Shown: positions 1-12,545 of the stretch, piece after piece
How the letters are laid out: the number at the start of each line of letters is the position of its first letter
Position numbering within the stretch: the first letter of the stretch is position 1
DNA from: Brachycybe producta
Lineage: Eukaryota > Arthropoda > Diplopoda > Playtdesmida > Andrognathidae
Direction of reading: 5' to 3'
Assembly (NCBI GenBank): GCA_036925085.1
Contig: JAUPFP010000026.1
Coordinates: forward strand, 2,698,058-2,762,057
DNA length: 64,000 bases
Made by a program: the position numbers and the translations under genes
The notes under the pieces: model-generated
What the model was told of the DNA's origin: nothing
Seen by the model: only the letters and a program-made list of their open reading frames with translations
The model's database searches: none

Positions 1-440
1 CAAATCAGAAAGTTTTTGTATGGAATTAAGTAATTCGTTACAACGAAGTACAGTAAATCCGGAGGTTTCTGCGTAAGTCGAAAAGTCGCATAAGTTGAAT
101 CTCATTAAGTTGTTCTATGTATTTATTATTGCATTTACAGAGCCAATTGATACGTATCGACGTTGTTGTAAAGCTTTGTATCCACTTGTTGCAGTTTAGC
201 GTATCGTATCACCGTAGCGTATCATACCCGTATCATTCACAGATACAGATATGGTGTACACGCAACTCGCTGTTTCTAGTATCATCAATGCATCGCGTTT
301 CAAAAGACATGATTCGAGATGGCAGACTTCCCCGTTTCATCTAGTTTCATTTCAACTGCCGAAATGAGCACACTGCCGAATGAACAAATTTTATGCAATG
401 GAGTGACCGAGCGCGCTGCCCCCGTCCCACCTTACTCAAC
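1..440. repeat. Left edge, dispersed repeat fragment and unassigned DNA
   Basis: The stretch about 30-180 shares CGCATAAGTTGAATC and AGAGCCAATTGATA with 31220-31290, so it is a decayed dispersed repeat. Nothing else is recognised to 440. Confidence 0.35.
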
Positions 441-620
441 CAGGGGTGGATTTACCAATAGGCAGAGTAGGCAGCTGCCTAGGGCGGCAAATTTTTGGGG
501 GCGGCAAATTGTAAAAATTTTTTTTTGGAAATTCGTTTTGGATAAAAAAAAGTATTGTAAAACAATAAACTGCCTAATATAACAAATTGGTTGGCAAGAG
601 GAATTGATGCAACAAGAGCC
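441..620. mobile_element. hAT-like end fragment
   Basis: CAGGGGTGGATTTACCAATA followed by GGCAGCTGCCTAGGGCGGCA looks like a hAT inverted-repeat end. No partner end or target duplication was found, so its extent is uncertain. Confidence 0.4.
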
Positions 621-1650
621 AGAATGACCACTTCCGACAAAACAGTTGATACAAAGAAATGCAATGAACCCAATCGGTCATTTATCGGGTTTTCCCAGTT
701 TCATCAGAAATGCAACAAGTGGATACCCGGCTTAAGGGGAAGTATACCGTGGAAGTCGAGAACTTACTGTAGTATCGAATTAACAATTCTTTATAAAGGG
801 TTAGAATTGACAAAAATAAAATTGAATGACTTTTCCTGGGCTCCGTATTATTGACTATGAAAGGAGTGATTCTTCCGGCGCGTCTGTGGACGGCGTCTGC
901 GTCTTGGCGGCCTGTGGCCGGATTGCTTTCAGTAGTTCTTTATCAGAGCAGTTCCTCTGATGCGAATGCGGCTGGCAACTGAAGTATGTGGCTGCAGTGC
1001 CGTACGAAGAAAAAAGTTCACCCGAGGCAAAGTCTAAATATGCCCCCCTTACTGCAAAAATCAATAACTTACAAAAATTAGAAATAAATAATTGAAATGT
1101 TTGCATTTACAAACCTTCAATTCAATTCCTCAAATATAGAAAGATGTAAATATTCTGAGGAAATTGACTCCAATTTTTTTCAAAATGTTTATATTTTAAT
1201 GAGGATAAGATGACGATTTTGACGCCCCCTAATCATGGCGCCTGATGCATGCGCCTCCTTCGGACGGCCCTGTGCGTCTGCTTTTGCAGATGCAGTGGTA
1301 AAAGGGTCTTTGGGCCGAGTTACCTTATGCTTGTTGTTGTTGTGTCTACGTTTTGGAAAATGCAAGTTGACCCATGACTGATGAATGATGATACTAGCAT
1401 CAGGAGACTCTTCCTTGTCTTGGCCGCGAGATGTTTTGGTTTTGCCATCCCTAGGATTCTTCCGGCACATCTGCGGATGGCGTCTGAAGTTTTTTTGCGT
1501 CCATAGCCGCGTTCGTATCCCAAAGTGATTCGAAATTGAATGCTCTTCCTAAACAGGCTATTGATGATGTCATTAATGAATTATGGGTTTAAATTTTCAT
1601 TTTTTTATATTTGCAATGCAGACCTGTTATTTTTTTTTGTAGTTATTATA
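621..1650. other. No gene recognised
   Basis: Two related GC-richer patches (about 868-930 and 1458-1510) share TTCTTCCGGC followed by a GCGTCTG-type motif; otherwise AT-rich sequence with no supported coding frame. Confidence 0.4.
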
Positions 1651-1654
1651 TATT

Positions 1655-1730
1655 GACAATGCATCTTGCAGCGCTTGGATCTTAAGGTCCCTCTGCCATA
1701 GGCCAACCAGCTGCTTGCAGGGTATTTTTT
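1655..1730 (+). mobile_element. LINE 3' end fragment, family 1
   Basis: Contains GTCCCTCTGCCATAGG then GCTGCTTGCAG, the same 3' tail seen after LINE coding remnants at 11615 and 57740 and inverted at 10085. Confidence 0.55.
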
Positions 1731-1734
1731 TGGG

Positions 1735-2935
1735 ACTGGCTCACTACAGCTAACTGGGTCACTACAGCTACTAGGCTCACTACGGTTGGGGGTCACTACA
1801 GCTACCAAGGCTCACAAGCGCTACTAGGGGGAGAACAGCTACTTGGGTCACTACAGCTACCAAAAAAATTAATAGACCTTTTGTTCTTCAAAAGGGTCAC
1901 TACAGCTGTCTACCAAAAAATAGGGGGACAAAATATAGACCTTTTTTTATCACTTTTTCGTCACTACTACAGCTAAAAAAATAACCCTTTCTCCCTAAAA
2001 TAACCGAACCTTACCTAATAAAACCTTACCTAACCGATCCTAACCAAACCTAACCGATCTTAACCGATCCTAACCAAACCTAACCGATCTTAACCGATAC
2101 TAACCAAACCTAACTGAACCTAACCGATCCTAACCAAACCTAACCGATCCTAACCGAACCTTACCGAACATAATGAAACCTAACTGAACCGAATGTAATC
2201 TAAACTAAACATATAGATAAATAAAAAGGCCTATATTTTTTTGGTAGCTGTAGTGACCCTCGGTAGCTGTAGTGACCCTTTTGATGAAATAAAGGTCTAT
2301 ATTTTCTTTTTGGTAGCTGTAGTGACCCTGGTAGCTGTAGTGAGCCTAGTAGCTGTAGTGACCCAGTTAGCTGTAGTGAGCCAGTCCCCTCACTACAGCT
2401 ACTAGGCTCACTACAGCTACCAGGGTCACTACAGCTACCAAAAAAAATATATAGACCTTTATTTCATCAAAAGGGTCACTACAGCTACCAAGGGTCACTA
2501 CAGCTACCAAAAAATATAGGCCTTTTTATTTATCAATACGTTTAGTTTAGATTACATTCGGCTCAGTTAGGTTTCATTATGTTCGGTAAGGTTCGGTTAG
2601 GTTTGGTTAGGATCGGTTAGGTTTGGTTAGGTTCGGTTAGTATCGGTACTTTTTGGTTAGGATCGTTAAGGTTCGGTTAGGTAAGGTTCGGTAAGGTTTT
2701 ATTAGGTAAGGTTCGGTTATTTTAGGGAGAAAGGGTTTTTTTTTTAGCTGTAGTGAGGAGAAAGTGATAAAAAAGGTCTATATTTTGTCCCCCTATTTTT
2801 TGGTAGCTGTAGTGACCCTTTTGATGAACAAAAGTTCTATTAATTTTTTTGGTAGCTGTAGTGACCCAAGTAGCTGTTCTCCCTCTAGTAGCGCTTGTGA
2901 GCCTTGATAGCTGTAGTGACCCCCAACCTTTTTGT
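1735..2935. repeat. 1.2 kb near-perfect palindrome (foldback) with TTAGG-like arms
   Basis: Left and right halves are inverted copies centred near 2390. Each arm has several GGTAGCTGTAGTGACCC units, then a run of GGTTAGGTTCGG / GGTTAGGATCGG variants, then GGGAGAAAGGGTT, then more GTAGCTGTAGTGA units. On the left these appear as the complement (CACTACAGCTACC, CCTAACCGATCC). No coding capacity. The TTTAGATTCGGTTAGG and GGGAGAAAGGGTTA pieces recur in the small palindrome at 36590-36860. Confidence 0.85.
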
Positions 2936-3569
2936 TGTTGTAATTGTAGCAACCTTAGGTAACACAATGTCACCAAATGTATATAGTGACTCACAAAAAA
3001 AAAGTTAATTCACAGAGTATATACTGTATTATATGCAGAAATGTGCTACCAAATCCAATTCTTTTTTTTTTCTGCTAACTGCCCTATCTATTATAGCATC
3101 TGTGTGAATATGTTTTGTAATAGCCACGTAACAGATTTATTTTAGCACTTCTGTTAAAAGTTTACCCTAATAAATGCTTTGGAATGTTGTTATTCTCTGT
3201 GGTTATTATAGAATTGAATTTAAGATAACTGTATTCTTTGATACTGGGGAGGGGGAGGGGGGACTGACAGAGCCATTATCAGCACATTTTTAAACTCAAC
3301 TTGAAATCTTAATATTATCTGAAGTAACCCGTTCTGTCATTTTGACGCAAACAGATACATCACGTTGTCCCATTTTCTCGATTTTTATGGCCTTTGGGGA
3401 ATATAATTAAGTAAGTACTACAGATTTCAAAGGGGTATCTGGTATTAGGCTATGTATGACATCAACCTTCTTTATAAAGCCCCCTTTACACCTACAATTT
3501 TTTACTTGCATCTTTGTGTTCAATTAAATGATGAATGTTTTCGTGAATGATTTGGTACATATAAAATGT

Positions 3570-3805
3570 ATAAAGCAAGTTTTCCTGGCTGCCAACTGTA
3601 ATATGTTCAAGGGTTCTGGTGAAATTTGATGATTTTTCACTAAAAAAAAAATGAGGTAAATGGAGGAAAATTGAAAATTCTAATGTAGACTACCAAGAAG
3701 AAGCCCATCTAAAGATATGTATTCAGGTTAATTTTCACGATTCTAGAGTGTGTGTAGTTTCAGAGAACATTCGTGCACAAAGGGAGGGAGTGAAGGAGAG
3801 ATAGT
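3570..3805. repeat. Dispersed repeat, inverted copy of 11960-12190
   Basis: Shares AAGCAAGTTTTCCTGGCTGC, AGAAGCCCATCTAAAGAT and GGTTAATTTTCAC with the reverse complement of 11960-12190. Confidence 0.75.
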
Positions 3806-5695
3806 GTGTGTCAGGCCTTAGCAAATAATTATTATATTACAAAGATAAAATTCAACGTGCAGTTAATTAATGTGGACTTCTTTGAGGTTCTCTTTTCTAA
3901 ATTGAGAATTCAAGAATTTGCTGCATGTAAACTTCTTAAATATAACATAAAATTTCTATTTTAACTACAATATTGTAGGCTTATATTATTACATGTATGT
4001 TCTTCTTTTTTTCTTTCAACATGAGACACTTGTGTCTGAATCTTTATGGTGAATTGTTACAATATTAAAAATGCGTCAAAATTTCAAATTAATATTTTTA
4101 AATAATTTTAGAAGTTGTAATCAACAATTCGCACCTCGGTTGAAAGAGTGGCACAACTAAAAAAATAACACTTTTTAGGCTTTTAAAATACTTTGTTGAG
4201 CTACTTGAGGACCTTCTGTGTAAATTCACTATACTGAATTGTGTTTTGGAATTTCGAACTCCTGCCCCCCTCCCCCCCCCCAATCTCCTAATTTCAGGGT
4301 GAACTTGAATGTGTTCTTTGGCTGAGAAAAGCTTGTGTGTGCCGGGTGCCCACCCGGTACTGTTTCTGTTTTATTAGCAACCCTCTTGATCAATGGCAGC
4401 TAGTGTTAAGCACATATTGAAAATGGCCACTTCCGCAGGGTTGCAAATATAACTTCGGCCCACCCGCCGATAGGCTTTAGGCCACTTATTCCAGTTGGTG
4501 TACGACGGTCTTAACAAGAAGGGGTCTTCGCCGCGAAGGTAGACAAGAGCCTAGAAGCCCCTAGCCCACCTCGGTACCACAAAACCAAATTATCTCTAGG
4601 TTAGCAGCTAGGGTTTATGCACTAGGTTGTGATTAATAGGTCTGTGTTATCAGAGTTCCAATGTTCGGTTCGGGTGATTTAGTCGTCATTGTAAGAAAAA
4701 AGCTGAAAGGGGTGGCCACATGATGAAAGCCAGAAGGATAGATAGAAACTTGAGTATAAGTTTGGACACGGGACAATGTTGCGGGGTAGCTGAATTGTGT
4801 CAGTTTCTCTGTATTGGAGCAAAACCCCGCAACAATGTATCGCAACAAAGAATTCCAGGTGTGTACTAGGCTTTATTAATGGATGCACTTCTATTTAACT
4901 ACTGGACCTACACAGGCCTACAACATTGAGGGTGGTAATTCATGTGTTTACCAACTTTACATGTTATGTTAATTCTGACAATCTTCTTAACAATTTCAAA
5001 CAATGTCTTCAGAAGTTGAGAAAAGCAAAAATAAAAAATAGTAAGTATAAGTGAAGTCAGTATGGAAGAAAATAAACAAAAAAAATGCTTGATGAAAAAG
5101 AAGAAGAAAAAAATTGAGTGAATTTCATCTTTGGCAATATGGCAGTCAGTAGTATAGTAGTCACTTTGGTGTGTGTTTTCTCTGCAGGAGCTAAAACAGT
5201 CTTTCAAACAATCTGGGAATTTATTGCTATTTAACTGAAGCCTGTTTAAATGTTCTTTAAAATTCCTAGCATAATTGCTGTTGCTTAGCGACGGCCACCG
5301 TAACTGCCTACGTTTCCTGGCAACTCTCATTTTTAGGTGTTGTACAATCCAAAGCAAGGGGCACCTTTTTCAGTGTTGACAGTTATAGCCTTGGATTTAT
5401 GATTTCATTAGACAGTCAGATTGTGCTCGACTCATTCTGAGGTATTTAAATCCAGCGAAATTGCACTGCTACTCTCTCTCTTTCTTTCTTTCTTTCTATG
5501 TGTTTCTCTTGCTTTTCCTTCGTCAATGCGTCATGCAATGCAGCTCTCTCTCTCTCTCTTTCTTTCACTCACTCTTTTTCCTCTCTTTTGCTCACTTTTC
5601 TTCAATGGCTTTTTGTCGTTTTGACTCCGATCGTTCGCTCGTGAAAAGTATAAATTATATGCCTCTACTGTCTGAAGGAAGTTTTCAGAGGAATT

Positions 5696-5696
<1 letters not shown>

Positions 5697-5741
<45 letters not shown>
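5697..5741. repeat. (GA)n microsatellite
   Basis: About 21 uninterrupted GA dinucleotides. Confidence 0.95.
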
Positions 5742-5744
<3 letters not shown>

Positions 5745-6180
5745 ACACATACTGGGTACATTGATACACCCACATTTGTGACAAACATAAACCACCTCTT
5801 TCACACTCCCACCCCCTTCACCCCTTTTTTTTTCAGGTCCTTCTTATTCTTTTATTAACTCCTTTGCCTCGACATAAGTCTAATGACGTGCAAATGACAT
5901 TGTTTATTGTATAAAACGACTAACTTAAATTGGTTTACATTTAAATTTAAACAATATATTTTTTTAAGATATGGCAGAAAATGTTAAAAGAAATTTTTCA
6001 ATGTAAAAGGATGTGACATGTCAAAGTGGTCGGTCAAAAAACAAAGAAATTGACAAATTTTGTTGTATTTGTATTGTAGCAAAGCAAAACTGTCCAACAA
6101 CATCTATGAAAATAAGACAAAAGTTGGTTTTCAATTTGTATTTTATAATTGTATAAATTCGATATTTTATTTTATATATA

Positions 6181-6440
6181 TCAAGGTTTGTCTGTCTGTC
6201 TGTGTATAACGCTGTACAAACAAGGACAAAAGCACGTCGGGTTTTATTTCAATGAACCGGGTTTTTTCTCATGGTCAACTTTATGTTGCGCTCTCCCGAT
6301 CCAAGAACCCATTCAGTAGTAAGGTGCTTATGAAGTATTTGAATAAAATGGAAGTATTTGAATAAAATAGTTAAAGAATTTTAGTATCAAAATTAAACTA
6401 GAATTTTGCTCCCGTCATTTATGACGGATTACCCCACTAA
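6181..6440 (+). mobile_element. Non-autonomous Helitron, short copy
   Basis: Starts A|TCAAGGTTTGTCTGTC and ends with hairpin CCGTCAT-TT-ATGACGG, then ATTACCCCACTAA|T. This matches Helitron rules: 5' TC, a 3' hairpin about ten bases before CTRR, A-T host site. It shares CTGTACAAACAAGGA with the 12981 copy. Confidence 0.75.
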
Positions 6441-8637
6441 TATTTTATGTTAAAAGGTAATAATTAGCTTTATGCAATATCAAGCAAAAATGTTTCTCAA
6501 TCTGTGACGCGAGGGGGCCAATTGTGAAGTATATTAGCTATCCCGTTTAGATCAACCAACAATTAGGATTTTCATGCAATATCAACCGGAATGTTTCTCA
6601 ATATGTTGCCCAAGTGCCAATTGTGAAGTGGCAATCTCGTTTAGATAATAAAAAAAACAATTGTTCTTTCTAGTTAAAAACAATGGTTAGAGGCTAAACT
6701 CTCTACTTAACAACTGATAGTAACCATACATCTATCCTCTAACCAACCTTTTTGATTAGAAAAAAAAAACATAATTGCAGCTGCTTTAATGATGATGATA
6801 ATAAATTGTTGATGATAAATTCAAAATTGGCTCTTTGACCACAAATTTGAGAAACATTTACTTGATATTGCATAAACATCCGAGCCCTAGTAATAATTTT
6901 CGTTTAAAGTATAGCCTTATATTTAAATATAAATAAAATAAAGTGGGTTTATTACAAACATTCCTTTAGGGCAAGTGGTTTACGGAAAATGTCTCTATAG
7001 CAAATGATTTTAGGGCAAATGTCCCATCACAGGAAATTTGTTTGAGGGCAAATGTCTCTTTTCAGCAAATGTCCCTTTAGGGCAAATGCTACACATCCCT
7101 GTCAAATTTATTGGAAGAATGTATTGAGTTGAATACAAATAAAGAATACATGATTTAATTAAAGAATTACGGAAATGTGATTTGCCACTTAATTGAGTGG
7201 TTGACTTTTGTTTTTATAAATTTAAAATGGCGTTGTTTGGGTGACACATAAAAGTCACTTCATTTTTTTTAAAAAGAATTATGATTTTAGTGAATTATTT
7301 TTAATTTTAAAAATTATTTTGGCAATCGTTGGATAAATCTTGACGATATTTTGACAAGGAGTTTCTGGAGGTAATGGGTGTCTCTTTAAAAAGTAACCAA
7401 CCCCGTGTGATCAAAGCGATGGAAAAAATTGTACATCATAAAAGGAAACGTACAAATGATTTTTTTGTAAATTTTACCGTTCTAAGACTGGGGCGCTACC
7501 CTACTATAGGTTTAAATATAATCGGTGGTCTGACTCGGCCATCAAAAATTCTAACCGTGGTTTTGTGTTCCATTCCTGGTAAAACTTGCAGGACTCTACA
7601 ACAAGCTCATTGTGCACCATTCACCATGAATCACACACATTTGTCCTTTGAACAATTATTTTTTTTTCAAAATGTCGTGTCCAAACTGAAGTTAGCTGTT
7701 CCTAGCTGTTCCTTTAAAATTGCAATTGTTGCAAATTTCGTTAAAATAATGTTGTTGCAATAAGTAAATTGTTTGCAACAACATTAGCATTTTTTTTGCA
7801 GCTTTACTAAAGGCGAATTTTTACCACTTTTTGTCTTTATGTATTTTTTTTTAATATTCTAAAACCAAAACAATAAAAACTGGACATTGGTCTAATTACT
7901 GCTGCTTCTAGTATGTAATAAAAATCATTTTCTAAGAACACACGGATTTCTTATGTCCAATATTAGACTATTTGTAACTTGAATTATGCTTACGTCAATA
8001 ACATAGACATTACTTTCTTCTATTAAAAAGTTGAGTCGAGCTTGAAAAATCGATTAATTTTCTAGATTTTCTAGACTCCTATTGCTAAGAGTGACTATCA
8101 TAACTTCTCTTTCCCCCCTACCTCCCTCCCCCCCCCCCCCCCCCCCCCTTCATGCAAGGGAATATATTTTGCTAAGACTGACAATTAAATGGCAGGAAAT
8201 TATAGCAAGGCAAACCATAATTTGCATTGCGAAAAAGAAGAAGAAAAAACTATTCATGTAGTGCGCTCAGTAGGCTATTTGAAAGAAAAATTCAAATGGT
8301 TTGGGACATTTTGAATATATGAGGAAGAGGGAGGAGGGAGGGCTTATAAATGTTTTTTTTTTCCTTTTCAGAAATGTATAAACATGTAAATTGCCTATTG
8401 GAACTTATAGCACTATGTACAGTATGTATAGGCTCAAAAATGAGACTATCAGCTAGATCTATATTAAGACATTCAAATATTGTAATAGGTATCAGATAGA
8501 ACTCCTATTTCATTTATTTTTGTTGCATGTTCTTCAAATATACATTTAAAACACTTTTGAAATTTGCCAAATGGGCAGAAATTATGAGCTATACTCTCGT
8601 CCCAAGGAAAAAAAAATCACCCTTATCTGGCTCCAGG
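6441..8637. other. No gene recognised
   Basis: AT-rich. Holds the AGGGCAAATG motif cluster at 6965-7095. A 129-codon frame at 7374-7763 has no recognisable domain; its upstream flank (TTTCTGGAGGTAATGG) recurs near 62805. Poly-C tract at about 8129-8148. Confidence 0.4.
6965..7095. repeat. AGGGCAAATG-motif cluster, locus 1
   Basis: Degenerate units of TTTAGGGCAAATG(T/G)(C/G) at roughly 11-25 bp spacing. The same unit is at 17545-17690 and, inverted, at 14780-15050. Confidence 0.75.
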
Positions 8638-9506
8638 TTAAGAGGCTACATCACAAAATTACTTCGAAAAATCTCCGCAAAGAGCGCTAGCATCGTTTTT
8701 CTATTGAGCCCATAGACACGATGTTAAAGAAAAAATATTATATGTTAAAATTGTCCAATTTTGATGGTTCGAAGTGCAACGTGCACCTTAAATATATGCG
8801 GATCGAGTGATAGAATGACAAAAAATTGGTAAGTGCGGTTCTATTTTTAAAAAACTATTTCAAAATCGCGAATTTCTAATTGTTATGTTAAACTCCATTG
8901 AGTACGCCCAAATAAGAAAAAAACATTCATTGAAATGCTCGTAAAAATACGTAAAAATAATTTTTAAAAACCAGAAAAAAATCCTGCACGTGCATCAATG
9001 TGTTGGCTTCACTATGGTTTTTTTAACATTATTTTTAGGTATTTTTACAAGCATTTTAATAATTGTTTTTGCTTACGAGCGCATACTCAATAGAGTTTAA
9101 CATACGAGTTAGAAATTCGGGATTTTGAAATAGTTTTTAAAAATATACGAGCAGTTACTAATTTTTTATTATTCTGTCACTCGATTAGCATATAGTTAAG
9201 GTAAAAATTGGTAAGTGCGGTTATGTTTTTAAAAACTATTTCAAAATCCCGAATTTCTAACTTTTATGTTAAACTCCAACGAGTACGAGCTCGTAAGCAA
9301 AAACAACCATTAAAATGCTTGTAAAAATACCTAAAAATAATTTAAAAAAAACACAATTAAACCACAGTGAAGTCAACACACATTGGCGCACGTCTCATAA
9401 AATTATTTTTACGTATTTTTACAAGCATTTTAATGGATTTTTTTTTTCTTAGTTGGGCGTACTCAATGGAGTTTAACATAAGAGTTAGAAATTCGCGATT
9501 TTGAAA
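8638..9506. mobile_element. TTAA foldback element copy, compound
   Basis: Begins TTAAGAGGCTACATCACAAA. The left arm runs to CACGTGCATCAATGTGTTGG, then a right arm, then a second partial left/right pair (9190-9506). It is a rearranged or nested copy of the family whose full copy is at 18784-19594. Confidence 0.75.
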
Positions 9507-10084
9507 ACCGCGAACACACGCCACGTTGAACGGCTATACCAGGTATTGCATCATCCTAGTCTCAGTTTTTTTTATATCGAAATGATATAGAAATGTATTA
9601 ACGGAGATGGTGGCGCCATCTACTTGTTATTTTCTTAAACTCTGACCCATGCTGATTGCTTTTGAAGTTACTTTTTTTTGTAAGAGAAGTTTAGAATTAT
9701 TATAAAATGTAGACGAAACGACGTGAACCAATTTTGATTATCGGAAATGTTTAGTTTTAACTCGTTTTTTTTTACTCGCTAAAACAAATTTTCATTGATT
9801 TCAGATATTTACTGTGACCGACTATACAGCTAGGTGTCTTACGATAACAACAGGTGATGAGCTGGAAAATCACATGGTATAAATGTCACATTTTTATGTT
9901 TTTTTTTTATATAATCGCTGATTTGCTTCTAGGTTACAACTGGTAAATTCAATTGCTATTTTTAACACAGGAGCAAATATATTCTTAATGGAAATTTAGT
10001 ATTTCAATTTCAATTGTCAATTGTCCATTGTCAGTTTATTTGGTTCATGTCTTTAACTGGATTACTATTACAATTACAAAAAGT
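9507..10084. other. No gene recognised
   Basis: AT-rich sequence with no supported coding frame or known repeat end. Confidence 0.35.
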
Positions 10085-10425
10085 ACAATGCTAGCAGCCA
10101 AATAGGCCTATGGCAGAGGGACATAAAAGTCCATATGCACCATTAAGCATTGTCAAGCACATACACATGCACAATGCACATATATAAAAACAAAATGAAT
10201 ATACAAATGTCAATCCCACAAAACAAAATTATCCAAATTCACCACTGCCTCAGGAAGAGAGTTTCATTGTCTTATAACTCTAGGAAGGGCAGAGCCAACT
10301 TGTGTTCGTCCCGATTTCTAAATGCCTGTCACTAGACTGTGGTTTAGGACAATCACTCTGTGTAATTTTCCCAAACAATTTCAAACTTAACTCAGCCATG
10401 CGATGTGCCAAACTATGCCACTGTA
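10085..10425 (-). pseudogene. LINE family 1, 3' end with decayed ORF2 tail
   Basis: On the minus strand GGCACATCGCATGGCTGAGT to GAGTTATAAGACAATG...CTCTTCCTGAGG matches 57480-57670 almost base for base. It is followed by the tail CTTGACAATGCTTAATG and GTCCCTCTGCCATAGG. Stops interrupt the frame. Confidence 0.75.
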
Positions 10426-10830
10426 GCACTGATAATTCACCTTAAACACATTTAATTTGAATTCATTTAACTCATGTGTGTATACGGTATTATACGAAAT
10501 ATTTTAAATTGAAATACTAAATCAATATTTTGTCAATAGTTTATAGATTATATTTAAGTATTAACTCAATATTTTCAGATTATTAACTGAATAAATTGAA
10601 TTCGACATAGTGTTTGTTTGCCCATTCACAGGGCTCTGTAGAACACATTTATAATTTAAATGCATTTAAATTATCTGGTGTGTACTAGGTATATATAGGT
10701 ATAAGGGCATGCAAGTAGCTGGCTCTTTGGTTTTTTATTGGGTGGGGGGCTCGATGATGATTGGTATTTTGACTGCGTGCTGTATAAATTGCTTAATTAA
10801 AAATCTTAAATCTTAAATTATAAATTGCTT

Positions 10831-11690
10831 AATTGTCCACTCCTTTCAGTTGACTCTTATGAATATTTGGGAATTGAGCTTACAAGTAAACTAGCTTGGA
10901 AGCTTCATATAGAAAAGGTTGTTTCAAAGGCTATGCAAATGTTACAGTTTAGTCAGCAGGTCTTAAGAGGGTCTCCTAGTAATGTCAAATATATAGCCCA
11001 TAAGTCATTATAGTGCGTTTGCATCTAGTGTATTGTTGCACCGTGTGGCCTCCCCACACTGCTAAATTAATTCACTTTACTAAAGTGGGCCAGCGCTAGG
11101 TAGCGACGTTTGCTTCAGGAAAATACGATTACACAGAAAGCATGACAGGCATTTTTTCTGAACTGGGTTGGGAATTGTTAGCAGATAGAAGGTCTGCCTT
11201 CAGTATGAACATTCTAAAAAAAATGTTAAGAAATTTTAGAAGTGTCGAGGACGTCAATGGGGTGATATATAAGCTGCTATAACTATGGGCCAATATAAAT
11301 ATCGGCCGTTATAGTGGCACTGACATCCTTAACACTATTACCATTTGCGAAAAATAGTTTTAACGATGTTAGCGCCCCTATAACGACCGATAGTTATATC
11401 GTCCCATAGTTATAGCAGCCCATATATCACTTTTGCACGAACTGACTCTTATTTTTGGTCATTTGGTTCTATAGGGTTACTCGACAATGGAACTTGCTTG
11501 AAGAGGATGTTATGCACAGGGAACTTTTCATTTTGGAGAGTTCATAGGGTTCATTTCAACAATGTAGATATTGTTAGTTGTTATGACAAAGCAATTTTCA
11601 TACTGCTTTTGGACTTTTGATTGTCCCTCTGCCATAGGTCATTTGAGCTGCTTGCAGAGTATTCAAATTCAAATTGAAAACTTGTACATA
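10831..11690 (+). pseudogene. LINE family 1, reverse-transcriptase C-terminal remnant
   Basis: 10850-11013 encodes SYEYLGIELTSKLAWKLHIE and MLQFSQQVLRGSPSNVKYIA, the thumb region typical of non-LTR reverse transcriptases. Further on, 11470-11545 gives FYRVTRQWNLLEEDVM, the usual C-terminal RQWNxLP-type motif. The 3' tail GTCCCTCTGCCATAGG is at 11622. The frame is broken after HKSL, and a palindromic MITE (11262-11430) sits inside. Confidence 0.75.
11262..11430. mobile_element. 169 bp palindromic MITE inside LINE remnant
   Basis: GTGATATAT, then GCTGCTATAACTATGGG, then ATCGGCCGTTATAG is repeated inverted at the right end (ATAACGACCGATAG, CCCATAGTTATAGCAGC, ATATATCAC). Arms about 70 bp. Confidence 0.8.
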
Positions 11691-11899
11691 GTATGAGCAG
11701 TCTAGAATTTCAGACCAAATAAATGTCTCCATCATTTCTTGATATGAAGAAATATTGAACGTGACTTATGTAATTTATTTAATATGCAATTTAATTTACC
11801 TTTTATCTATTTACTAAAGAATTGCATTTACACAAGCATGCAGAAATCGTATTTAGTCAATGAATGAAAGATTTTTTTAAGAAACCGAGAAAGAAACAC

Positions 11900-12200
11900 A
11901 CGTGTGCATCTATCTATCTATCTATCTTCTAATATCAAAATTTTGCCAGGGTCTGACTATCTCTCTATCTCTCGTTCACTCCCTCCCTTTGTTCTCGGAA
12001 ACTATTCACTCTAGAATAGTGAAAATTAACCAGTATACACATCTTTAGATGGGCTTCTTAGTAGGCTACATTAGAATTTTCAATTTTTCTCCATTTACCT
12101 CATTTTTTGTGCGAGAAATCATCAAATTTCACCAGAGAACCCCTGAACATAAACAGTTGGCAGCCAGGAAAACTTGCTTTATTGCATCACGTTTTTTTCT
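11900..12200. repeat. Dispersed repeat (inverted copy of 3570-3805) with (TATC)n
   Basis: See 3570-3805. A short TCTA/TATC run lies at 11908-11928. Confidence 0.7.
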
Positions 12201-12229
12201 TCTTCTCAAAGAATACATTAACCCACGTG

Positions 12230-12355
12230 GGTTATGGCCACCTTTGATCTCACAATTTACATTGGTAGCAAATTGGTTAAGGTGTTTGGCAGAGAAGCGA
12301 GAGAGGATCCTTGGTTCAATACACCTGGCTTGGAGTTTTTTTTTTTTCAAAGCAA
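12230..12355 (+). mobile_element. tRNA-derived SINE fragment
   Basis: Shows a Pol III A-box-like stretch (GGTAGCAAATTGGTTAAGG), then GTGTTTGGCAGAGAAG, then a B-box-like GGTTCAATACACC, followed by a T-rich run. Spacing fits a tRNA-type SINE head. The sequence does not fold as an intact tRNA. Confidence 0.5.
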
Positions 12356-12367
12356 GGCAGACTTATA

Positions 12368-12545
12368 CAGGGCCGGCTTAACGCGGTATAAGCAAACAAT
12401 GCAAAGCATCGGGGGGGGGGGGGGAGGGCACTGCTCTGTAGAGGGTGCCGTGAAATTACAAATTTTGATATCAGAAAATGGCGGCTATTGATGAAGTTAC
12501 AAGGCCTGTCAGAATGTGACACGTTATACCGCGATGGCAGTATAG
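12368..12545. mobile_element. hAT-like fragment with G tract
   Basis: CAGGGCCGGCTTAACGCGGT is a typical hAT end. TTATACCGCG near 12525 mirrors CGCGGTATAA, but no closing CAGGGCC end or target duplication was found. A run of about 14 G is at 12411-12424. Confidence 0.4.

Larger units (their letters stand above)
2936..6180. other. No gene recognised; dispersed repeats and microsatellites
   Basis: AT-rich DNA. About 3570-3805 is an inverted copy of 11960-12190. The minus-strand frame at 4908-5357 is low complexity at its end and matches nothing I know. CT-rich runs lie at 5470-5590 and an AG run at 5697-5741. Confidence 0.4.

Noticed and set aside
4908..5357. 149-codon minus-strand frame
   Set aside because: No domain recognised; long Phe run from an A/T tract; no splice or promoter support.
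7374..7763. 129-codon gene
   Set aside because: No recognisable domain, Phe-rich T tracts, and its flank is a dispersed repeat seen near 62805.
12255..12325. Functional tRNA gene
   Set aside because: A- and B-box-like words are present but the cloverleaf does not close; better explained as SINE.
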